Positions 1 to 10,123 of a DNA stretch of 33,478 nt are shown piece by piece (the first letter of the stretch is position 1; every line of letters begins with the position of its first letter). The translations under genes and the position numbers were made by a program. The DNA is taken from assembly GCA_009602725.1 (NCBI GenBank), contig WELB01000034.1:520337-553814 (forward strand), read 5' to 3'. Under the pieces are notes generated by a model. The model was given only the letters and a program-made list of their open reading frames with translations, searched no databases and was not told where the DNA came from. Source of the stretch: Spirogloea muscicola. Taxonomy: Eukaryota > Streptophyta > Zygnematophyceae > Spirogloeales > Spirogloeaceae.

Positions 1-2
1 CG

Positions 3-2352
3 GCGCGGCGTCTGGCCGCCGTCGTTGCAGCGCCGGAGGCCTCGCCGGCGGCGGCGGCGCCGCCGTCGCCGCCGAGGCGCAAGAGCGCGCCCCTCAGGGT
101 GAGAGCCCCACCGGCACCAGCGCTCAAATCAGACACCCTTATTTTGCCCTGACCCTGGACCTGCCCTCCTGCGGCAGCCTTGAGGTTCCTGCTGCAGCGA
201 CGCGGCTTCGAGCTACTGCACGGCCTCGCCGCCGGCTGAGAGGTCTGGCTCTTGCCTTTGCCTGCCCAGGAGCGGCGGTTCGTGGACGAGCTCCGGGTGC
301 GCGTGCAGGGCGGCCATGGAGGCGCCGGCTGCTGCTCCTTCCGCAAGAGCCGCCACGACCGCCACGGCCGCGCTGATGGTGGGGCGCCGCCGCTTCTGCC
401 GCTCTTGACCTCCGGCTGGCAGCCGGCCCCCTGCCCGCAAAACGCGACCACTGGTGACCGCTGAAGTTACTGGGAGCGTTGTAGTGACTTCGGCATAGTG
501 GTAAGTGCCGGCAGGCGGCAATGGCGGCCAAGGTGGCGACGTCGTCTTGGTGGCCGATCCGGCCGTCTGGGACCTCGCCAACGTGCCGCAGCACGTGGTA
601 CGGCCAGTTGCTGCCCCCCCCCCCACCTTCCCTCCTCCTCCTCCTCGCTCTCTCTTTCTTCCCTACTCCTCCTACTTTCTTCTCAACCTTCCTCGTCGTC
701 CTCCTCTCCTGTGCTCCACCCTTCCTCTCTGACCCTCTTCCTGTCTCCATCTCAGTCCCCTTCTCCTCCCTCTCCAACCCCTCCTTTTACCTCTTTCCTC
801 GTTCCTAGGACCTCTTTCCTCTCTCCCTTTCCTCAGCCCTCTTCTTCAGCATCTTTCGTGGTACAGCTCTCTTCACCTCCCCAACCGCCCCCTTCCAGGC
901 TGGGCTGCCACTCCTCTCATGCCCCTCTGACAACCGAACCTCGTCTGGGCGGCCGCGAAGGCCGGCGGGAAGGGTAGTCCAGGGATTTCCAAGCGGCAGG
1001 TGGGGAGAAGGGGCGCCGATCAGGTCAGGGCCTCTCCTGAAGTCGTCCTGCCGGACATTTCCCGCTTGTCTTCCTGCCCCAATGTATTAGTTGCATTGCT
1101 GGAAAGGAGAGGAGGAACTGCCAGTGCTCACGATGAAGGGTTCTCCAGCCGGCTGGCCGTGCCATGACTGCTGGTACAGATTGTGCGCGTGCCAGTGGGT
1201 ACTGTTGCCTGGGTGCTAAACGGCGCCTTGCCTGATGGAGCCACCGCGAGTTGGAATGGTGAAGGCGGCCAGCTGCCAGCAGTCTCGCCAATACCAGTGG
1301 CTGACTGGGACGACAACAACAGTTGTGTCCGGCAGGAGGCTGTGATGGCTCAGGCAGAGAGCAGGAACGAGGTTATGGCCGGCAGCGTCGGCATAGACAT
1401 GTCATGCAGCGGTAGCAGCACCAGGGTGAGCAACAGCGAGGGCCATGGTGGCGCTACTGCGGTGCCTGAGGCAGGCGGAAATCTGCAGGAGAGTCTCAGC
1501 GGCCCTCGTGCTGCAAACGGACCGTCCTTGCCTGATGGCGACAGAGACGAGGTGGAAGGAGGTGTCGCGGAGGTCACTGGACCACGATGGAGGGCGACGA
1601 CGGCCACCGATGTGGACCTCGCGACGGAGGGGGCAACTGTGAGGGTCGGCGCCGGCGGCGCAGGCGGCCGGGGCAACGCTGTGGCGCCGCGCAGCGGAGG
1701 GCTGCCAAGCCGAGAGAGCGCGGAACAAGGGCGGCCTGGCAGCGCCGCGGTGCTGGCGCTGGAGCTGCGCACAGTGGCCGATGTCGGTCTGGTCGGCCTG
1801 CCCAATGCTGGCAAGAGCACGCTGCTGGCAGCGCTCACGCGCGCTGCACCGGCAACCGCCCACTATGCCTTCACGACGCTGCGGCCTCACCTTGGCATGC
1901 TGCGCAGCAGCGACGGAGACGTCCCTGGAGCCGGCCCGCCGCCGCTGGTGATTGCGGACATCCCGGGCCTCGTGCCCGGCGCTGCGGCGGGCCGCGGCCG
2001 TGGCCACGCGTTCCTGCGCCACGTCGAGCGCGCCCGAGGTCTCGCACTCGTCCTCGACATGGCGCTGCCTGCGGCAGATGGCGTTGCTGCTGCCGCCGTT
2101 GGCAGCGGCCTCACACCGGTGGCGCAGCTCACGGCGCTGGCTGCGGAGCTTGAGGCCTACCGCCCGGGCCTTGGCAGACGTGTGCTGTTGGTGGTGGCCA
2201 CTAAGATGGACGAGCCTGGCGCGGCTGCGGCGTTGGCGTGCCTGCGGCCTGCTGCTGCCGCCTTCAAGCTCCCGGTGATGCCCGTCTGTGCCGTCCTTGG
2301 TGACGGCGTCCCTGAGCTCGCTGCAAAGCTCCAAGAGCTCTTCTCTTCCTGA
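3..2352 (+). CDS. Obg-family GTPase, organellar, 5' partial
   Basis: Obg GTPases act in large ribosomal subunit maturation; an organellar site is inferred. Proposed exons are 3-98 (Ala/Pro/Arg-rich, possible transit peptide, no ATG in the window), 270-378, 515-597, a 30-base microexon 994-1023, and 1180-2352. Phases agree at every join. The glycine-rich Obg domain is seen as FVDELRVRVQGGHGGAG, then GGNGGQGGDVVL, then VRVPVGTV. The G domain follows: G1 GLPNAGKST (about 1795-1821), the FTT switch region, G3 DIPGLVPG, G4 TKMD (2200-2211) and a weak G5 (CAVLGDG). G4 normally reads NKxD, so Asn is replaced by Thr. About 130 residues of low complexity interrupt the Obg domain between VPVGTV and GAGGAGGRGN, where bacterial proteins have a short loop. 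There is no C-terminal OCT domain. The microexon is the least certain part. Confidence 0.87.
611..895 (+). repeat. Polypyrimidine (C/T) tract in Obg intron
   Basis: About 280 bases of the intron after exon 515-597 are almost only C and T on the + strand, starting with a run of C at 614-624. It lies between the coding exons and gives several spurious Ser/Pro/Leu-rich open frames on both strands. It is long for a branch-point polypyrimidine tract and is best described as simple sequence. Confidence 0.8.
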
Positions 2353-3560
2353 CAACGGCAATGGAGGCACTTCCACTGCCTCTAATGACTCCAAGAGCTC
2401 AGATCCTATCCGCAACCTATGGCTGCGGTACCCAGCTCTCTTGAGAGCTGAATTTAGGGGGCTGACAACGGTGCATTTGCCAGCTAAATTAGTAATCACA
2501 GTAGCTTCCCAAAAACTCATTTGCATTACCTTTAGGCCTCAACCTGAAAGCCTGAGCTAGATGCTCAACATTAGGCCCGACATCATAAGATTGCCGCTGG
2601 CAAATGCTGGCTTACAACTGCTGACGCACTATGGACGTAGATGCCAAGCCTTGGCCATTTCTCTCTTGCAAAAACTGTCTGGACCTCACAGTTGCATAGA
2701 TGGACAGTTGTCTAACAAGCGCAGCAATGCTGGTGAGGCTAAGGGCCGAGGAGGGCTCCATGTGATGGCCTTTCCCATTGTGGTGCTTTGACATTGCATC
2801 GGCAAGGATTGCTCGGCGCCCATGCAGCTCGCCTCACGAGCAACATGCCAAATGCTGCGAAACAGTAGATGCAGACAGCCACCAAAGAGTGCAAGCCCTC
2901 TGCCCTCTGCCCTCTGCCCTCAGTCTGGTGTCCTTGCTAACATGGCAGACTACAATGAGGCTTCCGATTGACATTAGTCGTTAAACAGAGAATCTTAACA
3001 GCAGAACAACGGCTTCTGAACAAATATACGATTTGTAAAAAGATGTGAAGCATTAGCAGCTCCTCTGGCCCAGCCTGCATGGCTTCCAGAAGGAGCTTGG
3101 GTTCTTGATTGCGGAAGGGATGCTACCAGTTTGCCCCATATTAGAGTAGCTGGTCAAAAAGCGTGCATGGCATCATTCTTGCAAACCAGACATGCTCTGT
3201 GCCAAGGCATGCACTTCGGCCCTCATCAAGTGACCCATTCGCTAAGAGAGCTTGGCCGACCTTCTGCCATTCACAGCCTTCAACAGACCGCCAGCATTGG
3301 TGCGTCAAAAGGATTGGTGCCATGCCAAGACCGTAACAGGTAGCTAAATGCATGGGCGCCGATGGGTGAGTGAATGGGAACCTCCCAACATGCATGGGAG
3401 CGACTATCTGAAGTCACAGACCGCAACATCAGTTGTGACTGTGAACGAGCTGAAGCCTTGGCCATCTTCTGGCGCATGGTCACTCATCATCACCACAAAG
3501 TTTGTTACTGATCATGAATGTAGCCATGTTTGTGGCTCTGGAAGTTGCCTTCGGTGTGCC
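2353..3560. other. Intergenic, convergent 3' ends
   Basis: This 1.2-kb gap lies between the Obg stop and the WSD stop, so both 3' UTRs should be here. I see no ORF with family motifs. There is a short CCCTCTG tandem (three and a half units, about 2896-2922). A TGTAA pentamer, the usual green-algal polyadenylation signal, occurs at about 3034-3038 on the + strand, roughly 680 bases after the Obg stop; that assignment is only a guess. Confidence 0.6.
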
Positions 3561-6121
3561 TCAACCAGTCGCAGCAGCCGGCGCTGGCGCTGCCTTCACG
3601 GCAGCAGCCTTCATCTCTGCAAACGCCTCCTCGCAGCAGCAGCAGAGGACAGCGGGGTCGGGGACGTAAGCCTCGGCAGCAAGTGCCACAACCTTGGCGC
3701 TGCCCTGGTAGCTCTGCAGGTGCATCACCAGCGACTGCACGCCGCGGCCACCAGAGCGCCAGCTGGTGAGAAGCCAGTGCTGAGGCTGCCAAAGCCTCCC
3801 CCCCCATGGCCCTTGCTAGCAAGGGTTCAATTGGGCAGAGAGCAAGCTCAGCGAAGGTGGCGGAGCTCACGCTGGTCATGCCGGCGACGGTGGGCGTGAT
3901 AGCTGTGATAGGATTGCCACCCAGCATCACCTCCTCAGCCGGGCCGACGACATTGGACAGCAAGATTGAGGTTTGCGCGACCGCCCGGTATGTGAGGCTG
4001 GCAGCCGCCTGCACGCTCGAATGGAATGCAGCGCAACCACCGAAGGCAGAGCTGGCTGGTCATCAGAATGCGATTGGAGAGGTGCCGAAAGTGTCCAGAG
4101 GCCTTGGGAGAGTGAAAGCAGGACTACTTCTAGTGAGGGGTTTAAGAGAGGTGGCAAGGGGGGAGGCCGCTCAAGCAGGCAGGCTGTCAGCAGTGTTTTG
4201 GTTACACAGAGGAGAGGGGTAGGGTCAGGAAGAAGGGCAACCAACAACTCACAGGTGGGGTGGGGCCTGGGAAAGAGGGGTGAGCAAGCAAGCACAGGAA
4301 GCGAGCAGGGAAAGCTGGGAGGAGGACTTGAAGCGAGTGGAAAGGAAGTAGGAGAGAGACGGAGCTTGGAGAGGCAAGCTCTTGGGCTTGCTGAATGGCG
4401 TGGGATGAAGGTGGGATGGTCTCAGCCACAAAGGGGCTGGCCAAGGGGTCTGGCGCACCTTGGTGCCGAATAGTGCCATGACCATGCGACCGTTGAAGAA
4501 GCTGGCGGCTGCTTCCAGAGAGCGTTTCTTGCCATCGCACATGCGCTTGACGCGCCGAGCGCGCTCCATGGGGTCGTCAAACGGCTGCAATGGCAAGGCC
4601 AGCATCACATAACCGAGGCGGTTGCCCCAAGCCGCCTGCGATTTTCCCACCAGCATCGCTTGTAGTTCCTGCGCGCCCAGCCGAGTAGCACTGCATCACG
4701 GCCACAGCCTCGTCGCTCCAATGCTCCAGAGCAGCATCAGCTCCGCGAAGCAGCGGGCGGCCATGGGGAGTGGTCGACCTGCAGGCCAGGGGCTGGTCGG
4801 AGGTTGGCGAGCGCCAGACCGCGCACGAGGGGCTTGCGCGGCACCAGCGTGCCCGCCTTGCCGCTGCCGCTGGCGGCAGCCTCCTTGGCTGCACGTCTTT
4901 CCATGTACAACCGCATGCCACCGACGACCATTGCCAGGAGCACGTCGTTGATCGTCTGAGCGCCGCCGATTCACTCGGCCATCAGGAGCAGTGGAATGGG
5001 AGGAGGTGAGGAACGAAGCTGGGAGAGAGGGTGGAGCGCGGCGCGGAGCAGCGGCTCACCCCGTGAATGCAGCCGCGCACGAGTGCAACATCCTCGAGGG
5101 GGATGTCAGCGGATGTGGCGAGGCGACGGGGGCCAGCCTCGGTGCCGGGGCTTGATTTGAAGATAGTCTTGCTGTCACGCACCGCCAGCACCATCGCTGT
5201 GAATGCTGTGACGTGCGTGATCGTGTTGGCCATCACTGCGAGTAGCCACCATAGCAGTGCAAGCACGCCGCCGCCCCCTTTCTTTCCCCTGCCCTCTGCG
5301 GCAACCTCCTTTCCCCCGCTGCCTGTGTCTGCAGCGGCGACCGATCCAGGACGGCCAGGGATGGTAGGCAAGCCGTGCGGCGGGGCGGCGCGCCGCGTGC
5401 AGGCCAGCAGGAGCGACATGAGCGACACGCCGTCACCAAGCGAGTGGTGGATGCGGAACACCACGGCGCCGCCGACGCCCGGGTCGACGACCAGCGCCTC
5501 CCACAGCGGACGCGAGCGGTCGAACGGCGGGGAGGTGGCCAGCGCCGCTGCGAACGCCTCCACTGGGTCCTCGCCCGGCGGCGGGCTCGGCAGCGAAGCG
5601 GCGCGCACGTGGGCCTCGACGTCAACGGCAACCCGCTCCCAGCTGGGACGCAACCACCACCCGCCGTCCCTCTGCCAGAGCCCAGGTTTGCGTCATCCGC
5701 CGCCGCTGCAGCTCAGTCATGCCGCTTGTGTGGCTCGCTGGCTCAGCCGAGCACTGGCATGTCGAAGTGGCGGTGGAGTCGCGCCCACATTGGGGCGAGA
5801 GCCACGATGGGGACTCACCATGACGCTGGAGAAGCGCTTGTGGTTGAGCAGCGTGGCCGTGAGCGTGGCGCGGAAGGCGGGCAGGTCCACGGCGTCCCGG
5901 AAGCGCAGGATGCAGAGGATGACGGCGTACGTCTTGGGGCTGGCGAACATGCGGCCCGCGGGCGAGACGGGCTCCGCCGTCTCGCGCCGCCGCAGCCCGA
6001 CGCCGCCGGCCGCTGCGTCCTTGGCCCGCGCGCCCGCCTCCTCGTCCGCGCGCAGCTTCATGGGCGCCAGCGCCGGGTGCATGCCCAGCCCGGCCTCGCC
6101 CACGGTCGCCGCCGCCGCCAT
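3561..6121 (-). CDS. Wax ester synthase/diacylglycerol acyltransferase (WS/DGAT, WSD-like)
   Basis: Transfers acyl groups from acyl-CoA to fatty alcohol or diacylglycerol, making wax esters or triacylglycerol, probably at the ER. Six exons, all joined in phase 0: 6121-5819, 5671-5060, 4955-4779, 4668-4459, 4008-3871, and about 3779-3561 (acceptor could also be at 3785). The product is about 552 residues, similar to plant WSD proteins. The catalytic HHxxxDG motif is HHSLGDG at about residues 176-182. A hydrophobic stretch at about 230-260 (LLWWLLAVMANTI) is likely membrane-associated. The NDVLLA motif opens exon 3, and SNVVGPAEEV (exon 5) begins the C-terminal DUF1298-type region, which ends with VMHLQSYQG and a PDP motif. 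The start is the ATG at 6121, giving MAAAATVGEAGLG. The gene looks complete and intact. Wax versus TAG preference cannot be read from the sequence. Confidence 0.93.
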
Positions 6122-6404
6122 GGTACTGGGCTGGCGACCGCCCCAGAGAAGCGGCTACTGTGCTTTGAGGTGGGTTTGTGGAAGCCGAGCCGAGAGCATG
6201 CAGAGGGAGGAGAGGCCGAAGGCTCTTGCCAAGCGGGCGATGGCCGTGAGAGGCAGTCCAGAGGATCTTCGTACTGAGAGAGTTCGGAGTTGTGGTACGC
6301 TGCGCAGAGCCGCAGGCAGGAGCAGCTGAGTGGCCTGCTCTCGATCGCAGTGACAGCACCAGTGGAGGCAGACGAGCTGAAGCGCAGCAGCAGTTCAGCG
6401 AAGC

Positions 6405-6470
6405 ACGGCGATGGCTGCGAGAGGCCAGCCCACAGGAAGAAAGCGGCTCTTCCAAAGGAGAGAAAGGGAG
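6405..6470 (-). repeat. Copy of dispersed repeat shared with 17-18 kb
   Basis: The 14 bases at 6419-6432 are identical to 17069-17082 on the same strand. On the opposite strand the neighbourhood resembles the GGGCTGGCTTCTCACAGCCC-type tail at 18107-18150, including a following GAGCC block. It therefore looks like a diverged copy of the tail found beside the retroelement remnants. The match is short and diverged, so family membership is an inference. Confidence 0.4.
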
Positions 6471-7167
6471 ACGCTTTTAGAGCATTTCTTCGTGAGAGAG
6501 GGACACTTCCCATTGGGGGGGCGGTGGCTTTGGATGGCGAGCCCAGCAAATGGTTGAGAAAAGGATTTGACAATGATAGATGGAAAGGGGGGAAGGAGGC
6601 CCCGCTGTGCTGGTGGTCGGACGGGGGGGCGGGAGTCCCTGTGGGCCCGACGGTCGGCACCCAGTGGCCCGTCAGCGCGCTTCAACCGGCGCCCCGCTTA
6701 AGTCGCCGCCGGCCCCCGGCCTCCGGCCAGACGGCGACCAAAGCGGGCCCGCTTTGACGGCCCCGCGCCACCGTCGCGTCCCTTTGCCGTCCCGGCACCG
6801 TCGGCACGCTGTCCCGCTGCGTCAGAACCGACGGAACGCAGTCGGGCGTGGTGTTCCAGACGACGCCGTCCGCTGGAGCTGGCTCCTGGTCCGCTAGAGC
6901 TGGCCCGCCGGCGGCGGGGGGCCCATGGCCGCCGCCGCAGGCGCCGCCGCCGCCGCCGCCTGGCCCTCCGCTTTCCCAGCCGCACTTCGTGGCGCGGGGG
7001 GCGGCTCCAAGCCCTTGGCCCCCAGCTGCCTCTACCGTTGGCGCTCGGCCGTTAGCGATTATCTCGATTTTAGGTCACAGGAATCCATTATCGATAATGA
7101 TTATTCGCCGGTTGCTGTGTCACTGGCCTGACCAGCCCAGGGTTCCTGTCAGACGGCCGCGCGGCCT

Positions 7168-7220
7168 GTAGCACGGCCTCGCGGCGGCGGCGGCGACGGC
7201 GGCGGCGGCGGCGGCGCGCA
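7168..7220 (+). repeat. CGG-type trinucleotide repeat
   Basis: The stretch is nearly pure GCG/GGC triplets with one GAC interruption. It lies just before the ambiguous base at 7300 and the first GET3D-like codons. Such tracts are prone to sequencing and assembly error, which may matter for the missing GET3D 5' end. Confidence 0.8.
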
Positions 7221-7254
7221 GCCGGCTCGACCGTGGCAAGCCTCGACGAGCTGA

Positions 7255-9849
7255 GGCTGCGAAGGGCACAGCGATAGCGGCGCCGAGCCGGCGCCAGAGN
7301 ACGGCTCGGCACCGCCGCCGGGGCCCCGGCGCCGGTGGCCGGCGCGGCCAACCTCAGCGCCGTCCGCCTGGAGACCACCAAGGTGCGCGCCATGGCCGCC
7401 GCCGGCAGCGGGCAGCGGCTAATTCTAAATCCTAGAGCCCTCAACCCTAACCCTAAACCCCTAGATCCTAAACCCTAAACCCCTCCCGACCATGGCTTCT
7501 TGCCAATTGTAGTCAAGCGGCAGGCCAGGACGCGCCTCCCGAGCTCGCCTCCCGGCTCGCCCATGGGCTTGGCGCCAACAATGGCGTCCGTTAAGCGCGG
7601 GAGCAGGGTCTCGTGCGCGCTTGCAGCTGCTGCTGGAGCCGCTGGCGGCGGTGAAGGCGGCTGACAAGCGCACGGGGTTCAGCCAGGGCGCGCTCGACGA
7701 GGTGAGGCTGGGCTGCCAGGCCACTCTTGCATGACGAGGGGTTTGTCGTCGAGGGGTTTGAGGCAGACTTACTGCCAGACTTGGACAGTGGAGCCCACCT
7801 GCTTGACGCCTGCCCCTCGGCTCAAACCCTCGCCAAACCTGAGGTCCGAGGCCCTCACTGTTGCACCAAGTCCATCACAGCAATGCGAGGAGTGTCGAGA
7901 ATCGCGTCGAGGGCCTTCGCTCGTCATGGCCCGTTTGGCATTGCTTCACGCTGCGATCGTGAGGATAGGCTGGGGCTCACAATGGTGCTCAGACGTGGTA
8001 CTTGCAAGTAGCGCGTGAGACTGTGCGTGAATGTCGTGTCTCTGGTAATTTATGCTGGCCTTGGCTGGGCAGCTCATGGGCGAGGAGCTCAGTGTGCTGC
8101 CCGGCATGGACTCGCTGCTCGCGGTGGCTACCCTGGAACGCTTGGCCCGTCCAACGGGCGGCCTGCTGAGCCCTGGCGACGGCAGCGGCGAGGAGGCATT
8201 CGACGTCGTCGTCTTCGACGGGCCGAGTAGCAGCGAGGTGCTGCGCATCTTCGGTGCGCCCGAGCGGACCAGGTGGGGCCCTTCTCCACCCGCAGAGGCA
8301 CCACCATCATCACAGGATTGTGACAGCAATGCAGTAGGTGGCACGACGTCGCTCTGTCGGTCTTTCCATCTAGTGCTTGGTTGTGGTTGCGTGGAGGCTG
8401 GATGTCAACTGGACCATGACATGGCGGAGCAGGCTATCAGAGTCATTCTGGATAATTCCTACAGTCATTGCCATCTCCGCAAAACCTGATTCCCTCAGTC
8501 CCAAAGCCTTAGTGGCATCTGGCTCAAGCCCGAGCAGGTGGTATTTAAGGAGGGCAAAAAGTGCGGCAGAGAAGACGGATGCAGGCCGCGTGGCGTTACC
8601 CAGCATCGCGCGGCTGGCTGAAAGCGCAGTCAAGAGGAGCGGAAGCTCAGATCGGCCAGAGCGTACGACCGCCGAGATCTGGGAGGGCGTCGACCAGCTC
8701 TTTGCGGTGTGCTGCCTATCCCTTGCCTCAGGTGTATGACGTATAGCCAAAGGTCTTGCAAGCAACTATAGTGAGTCGCAGGCTGGCTCAGAGGTCATCG
8801 TGCCAACGATGCGAGATCATACGATGATATTAGATTTTACATTGCTGTTTTCTCAGAAAGCAGCCAACTCCTTTTCCAGCTCGAAGAGCTTTGCGGGGCT
8901 CCTGGTGACGACAGCCGAGGCCGCGTCCATGAAGACGGCGCTACGCCTCTGGGGCAGTGCGCTGCATGCAGGTTAGCCAACCCAGTTGCTGATACATGCT
9001 GAGCTTGATTTCAGATTCTTCGACAATGAAAAGTAAATGTTTTGACCAGCACATGCACATCCCCTGACCATGTTATGGGTAAGGATAAAGGTGGAGGGAT
9101 GGGCTCAGTCATGATTTCCATACTAAATACTTAAGTAAAGACCACTATTTGAATCTACATCTTGGACCCTTATTTGACCGCAATTTTCACCAGCCCAAGA
9201 GGAGTGCGAGCACAGACTCTTTTTGCCAGCTGCCACCAGTTTCATTGAATTTTTGCAAAATGGACGTCACACGCTGCCATTTGTTGAGGTGCAGGCATGT
9301 TCGTGGCGGGAGCACTCCTCACTCCAAGCCACCAGGCTGCGTCGCCTGATCCGGCAATTCAGAGCACATTTATGCCATTGCAGCTGTTTCCTCTACCGGA
9401 GCTGGTGGCCCATGGTGGGCAGGTCGACTGGGCAGTGGCCGTGAGGCATCTTGCGCCAGCCGCCAACATGCTGGCCGGGTCAGGCCTGGACGCCATCCCG
9501 CCAGCCACAGCCATAGACTCGGCCACTGGTACTGTGGTGCTCTTCCTCCCCGGCTTTGACAAGTCGGAGGTGAAGCTCTCCCAGGTACAAGCTGCGCATT
9601 GTCTGTCCCCACCAAACTTCTCCTGTGTTCTCTCGCCCTGAGGATAGCTCATATGTACATGAAGAAGTCTCAATGAGTGGTATGCTTACACTGCTGCTGA
9701 CATACACACAGTGGAGAGGAGGATCGGAGCTCCTGGTTGAGGTTGGTGACCAGCGGCGGAGCATCGCCATTCCTGCCGGCATGCGGGGTAAGGTCGTCGG
9801 GGCCAGATTTCAAGGCCCAAGCCTCACAATCACTCTGGCCAAGAAGTGA
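7255..9849 (+). CDS. GET3D: GET3D-type ATPase with C-terminal alpha-crystallin-like domain, 5' incomplete
   Basis: Get3d is a branch of the GET3/ArsA ATPases found in photosynthetic organisms and plastid-located in plants; its client is unclear. Exons, with consistent phases: (7255)-7382 ending NLSAVRLETTK, 7627-7701 (LLLEPLAAVKAADK), 8073-8272 (GEELSVLPGMDSLL, then FDVVVFDG), 8538-8706, 8857-8971, 9295-9584 (PGFDKSEVKL) and 9712-9849. The last two exons form the alpha-crystallin-like domain, ending WRGGSELLVEVGDQRR...LTITLAKK and a TGA. This order matches the plant protein collinearly. The N-terminal ATP-binding exon(s) with the P-loop are not visible upstream. The frame is open only from 7255, where it is Ala/Pro-rich, and it contains the ambiguous base at 7300. 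Either the first exons lie in a collapsed or mis-assembled stretch, or the gene is damaged. Everything from LETTK onward looks intact. Confidence 0.88.
7300..7300. other. Ambiguous base (N)
   Basis: This is the only N in the window. It falls in an Arg/Pro/Ala-rich stretch immediately upstream of the recognisable GET3D coding sequence and next to a CGG repeat. It may mark a low-quality consensus or a merged gap. Confidence 0.95.
7424..7484 (+). repeat. Degenerate interstitial telomere-like tract (CCCTAAA)
   Basis: About 60 bases hold several CCCTAAA, CCCTAA and CCTAGA-type units, including two exact CCCTAAAC runs. On the opposite strand this reads as TTTAGGG, the plant and green-algal telomere repeat. 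It lies in the GET3D intron between exon end 7382 and exon start 7627, with coding exons on both sides, so it is not a chromosome end as assembled. Confidence 0.85.
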
Positions 9850-10123
9850 CTCGTTGATCAGCCGACGGCGCAGTCCGTGGCAAAGCAGTGAACGTCTATT
9901 TATGCACTCCACCTAGTAGTGCCGATGGCAACTGTAGGGACATTCTTTCATTGGTATTTGAGCAAGCAATGGCCGCTGGGGCAAAGCCACAAGCAGTTGA
10001 AGTGCAATACTTTGGTGGCTTAATGACACTGTCACTGTGAAGCTCGCTACGTGGAAGCCACAGATTTTCACCCCCATAAGGCACATCATATTGTTGCCAG
10101 AAGCTTGGCCCTTGACTACCGGA

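Larger units (their letters stand above)
6122..7254. other. Divergent upstream region, no recognised gene
   Basis: This gap separates the WSD start (-) from the first usable GET3D codons (+), so it should hold both promoters and the missing GET3D 5' exons. I looked for a P-loop (GKGGxGKT) in all three forward frames and did not find one. A dispersed-repeat match is at 6419-6432. From about 6600 the sequence is very GC-rich with Pro/Gly/Ala/Arg open frames on both strands, which I treat as compositional. Confidence 0.55.

Noticed and set aside
1402-2526. 374-codon open frame on the minus strand opposite the Obg G domain
   Set aside because: It mirrors a GC-rich real exon, has no family motif and is Arg/Ser/Ala-rich; GC-rich third positions keep antisense frames open.
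5067-6329. 420-codon plus-strand open frame over the WSD gene
   Set aside because: It covers exons and introns of a gene whose opposite strand has the full WS/DGAT motif set with consistent splicing; the plus frame is low-complexity Ser/Arg/Pro.
6698-6985. Arg-rich basic open frame, possible nuclear or DNA-binding protein
   Set aside because: Its Arg runs come from GCC/CGC triplet repeats; there is no motif and the opposite strand is equally open.
7245-7702. Possible exon duplication in GET3D: CTCGACGAG(C/G)TGAGGCTG occurs near 7243 and at 7693
   Set aside because: Only about 18 bases match and the first copy is in another frame with a stop; chance is likely in this composition.
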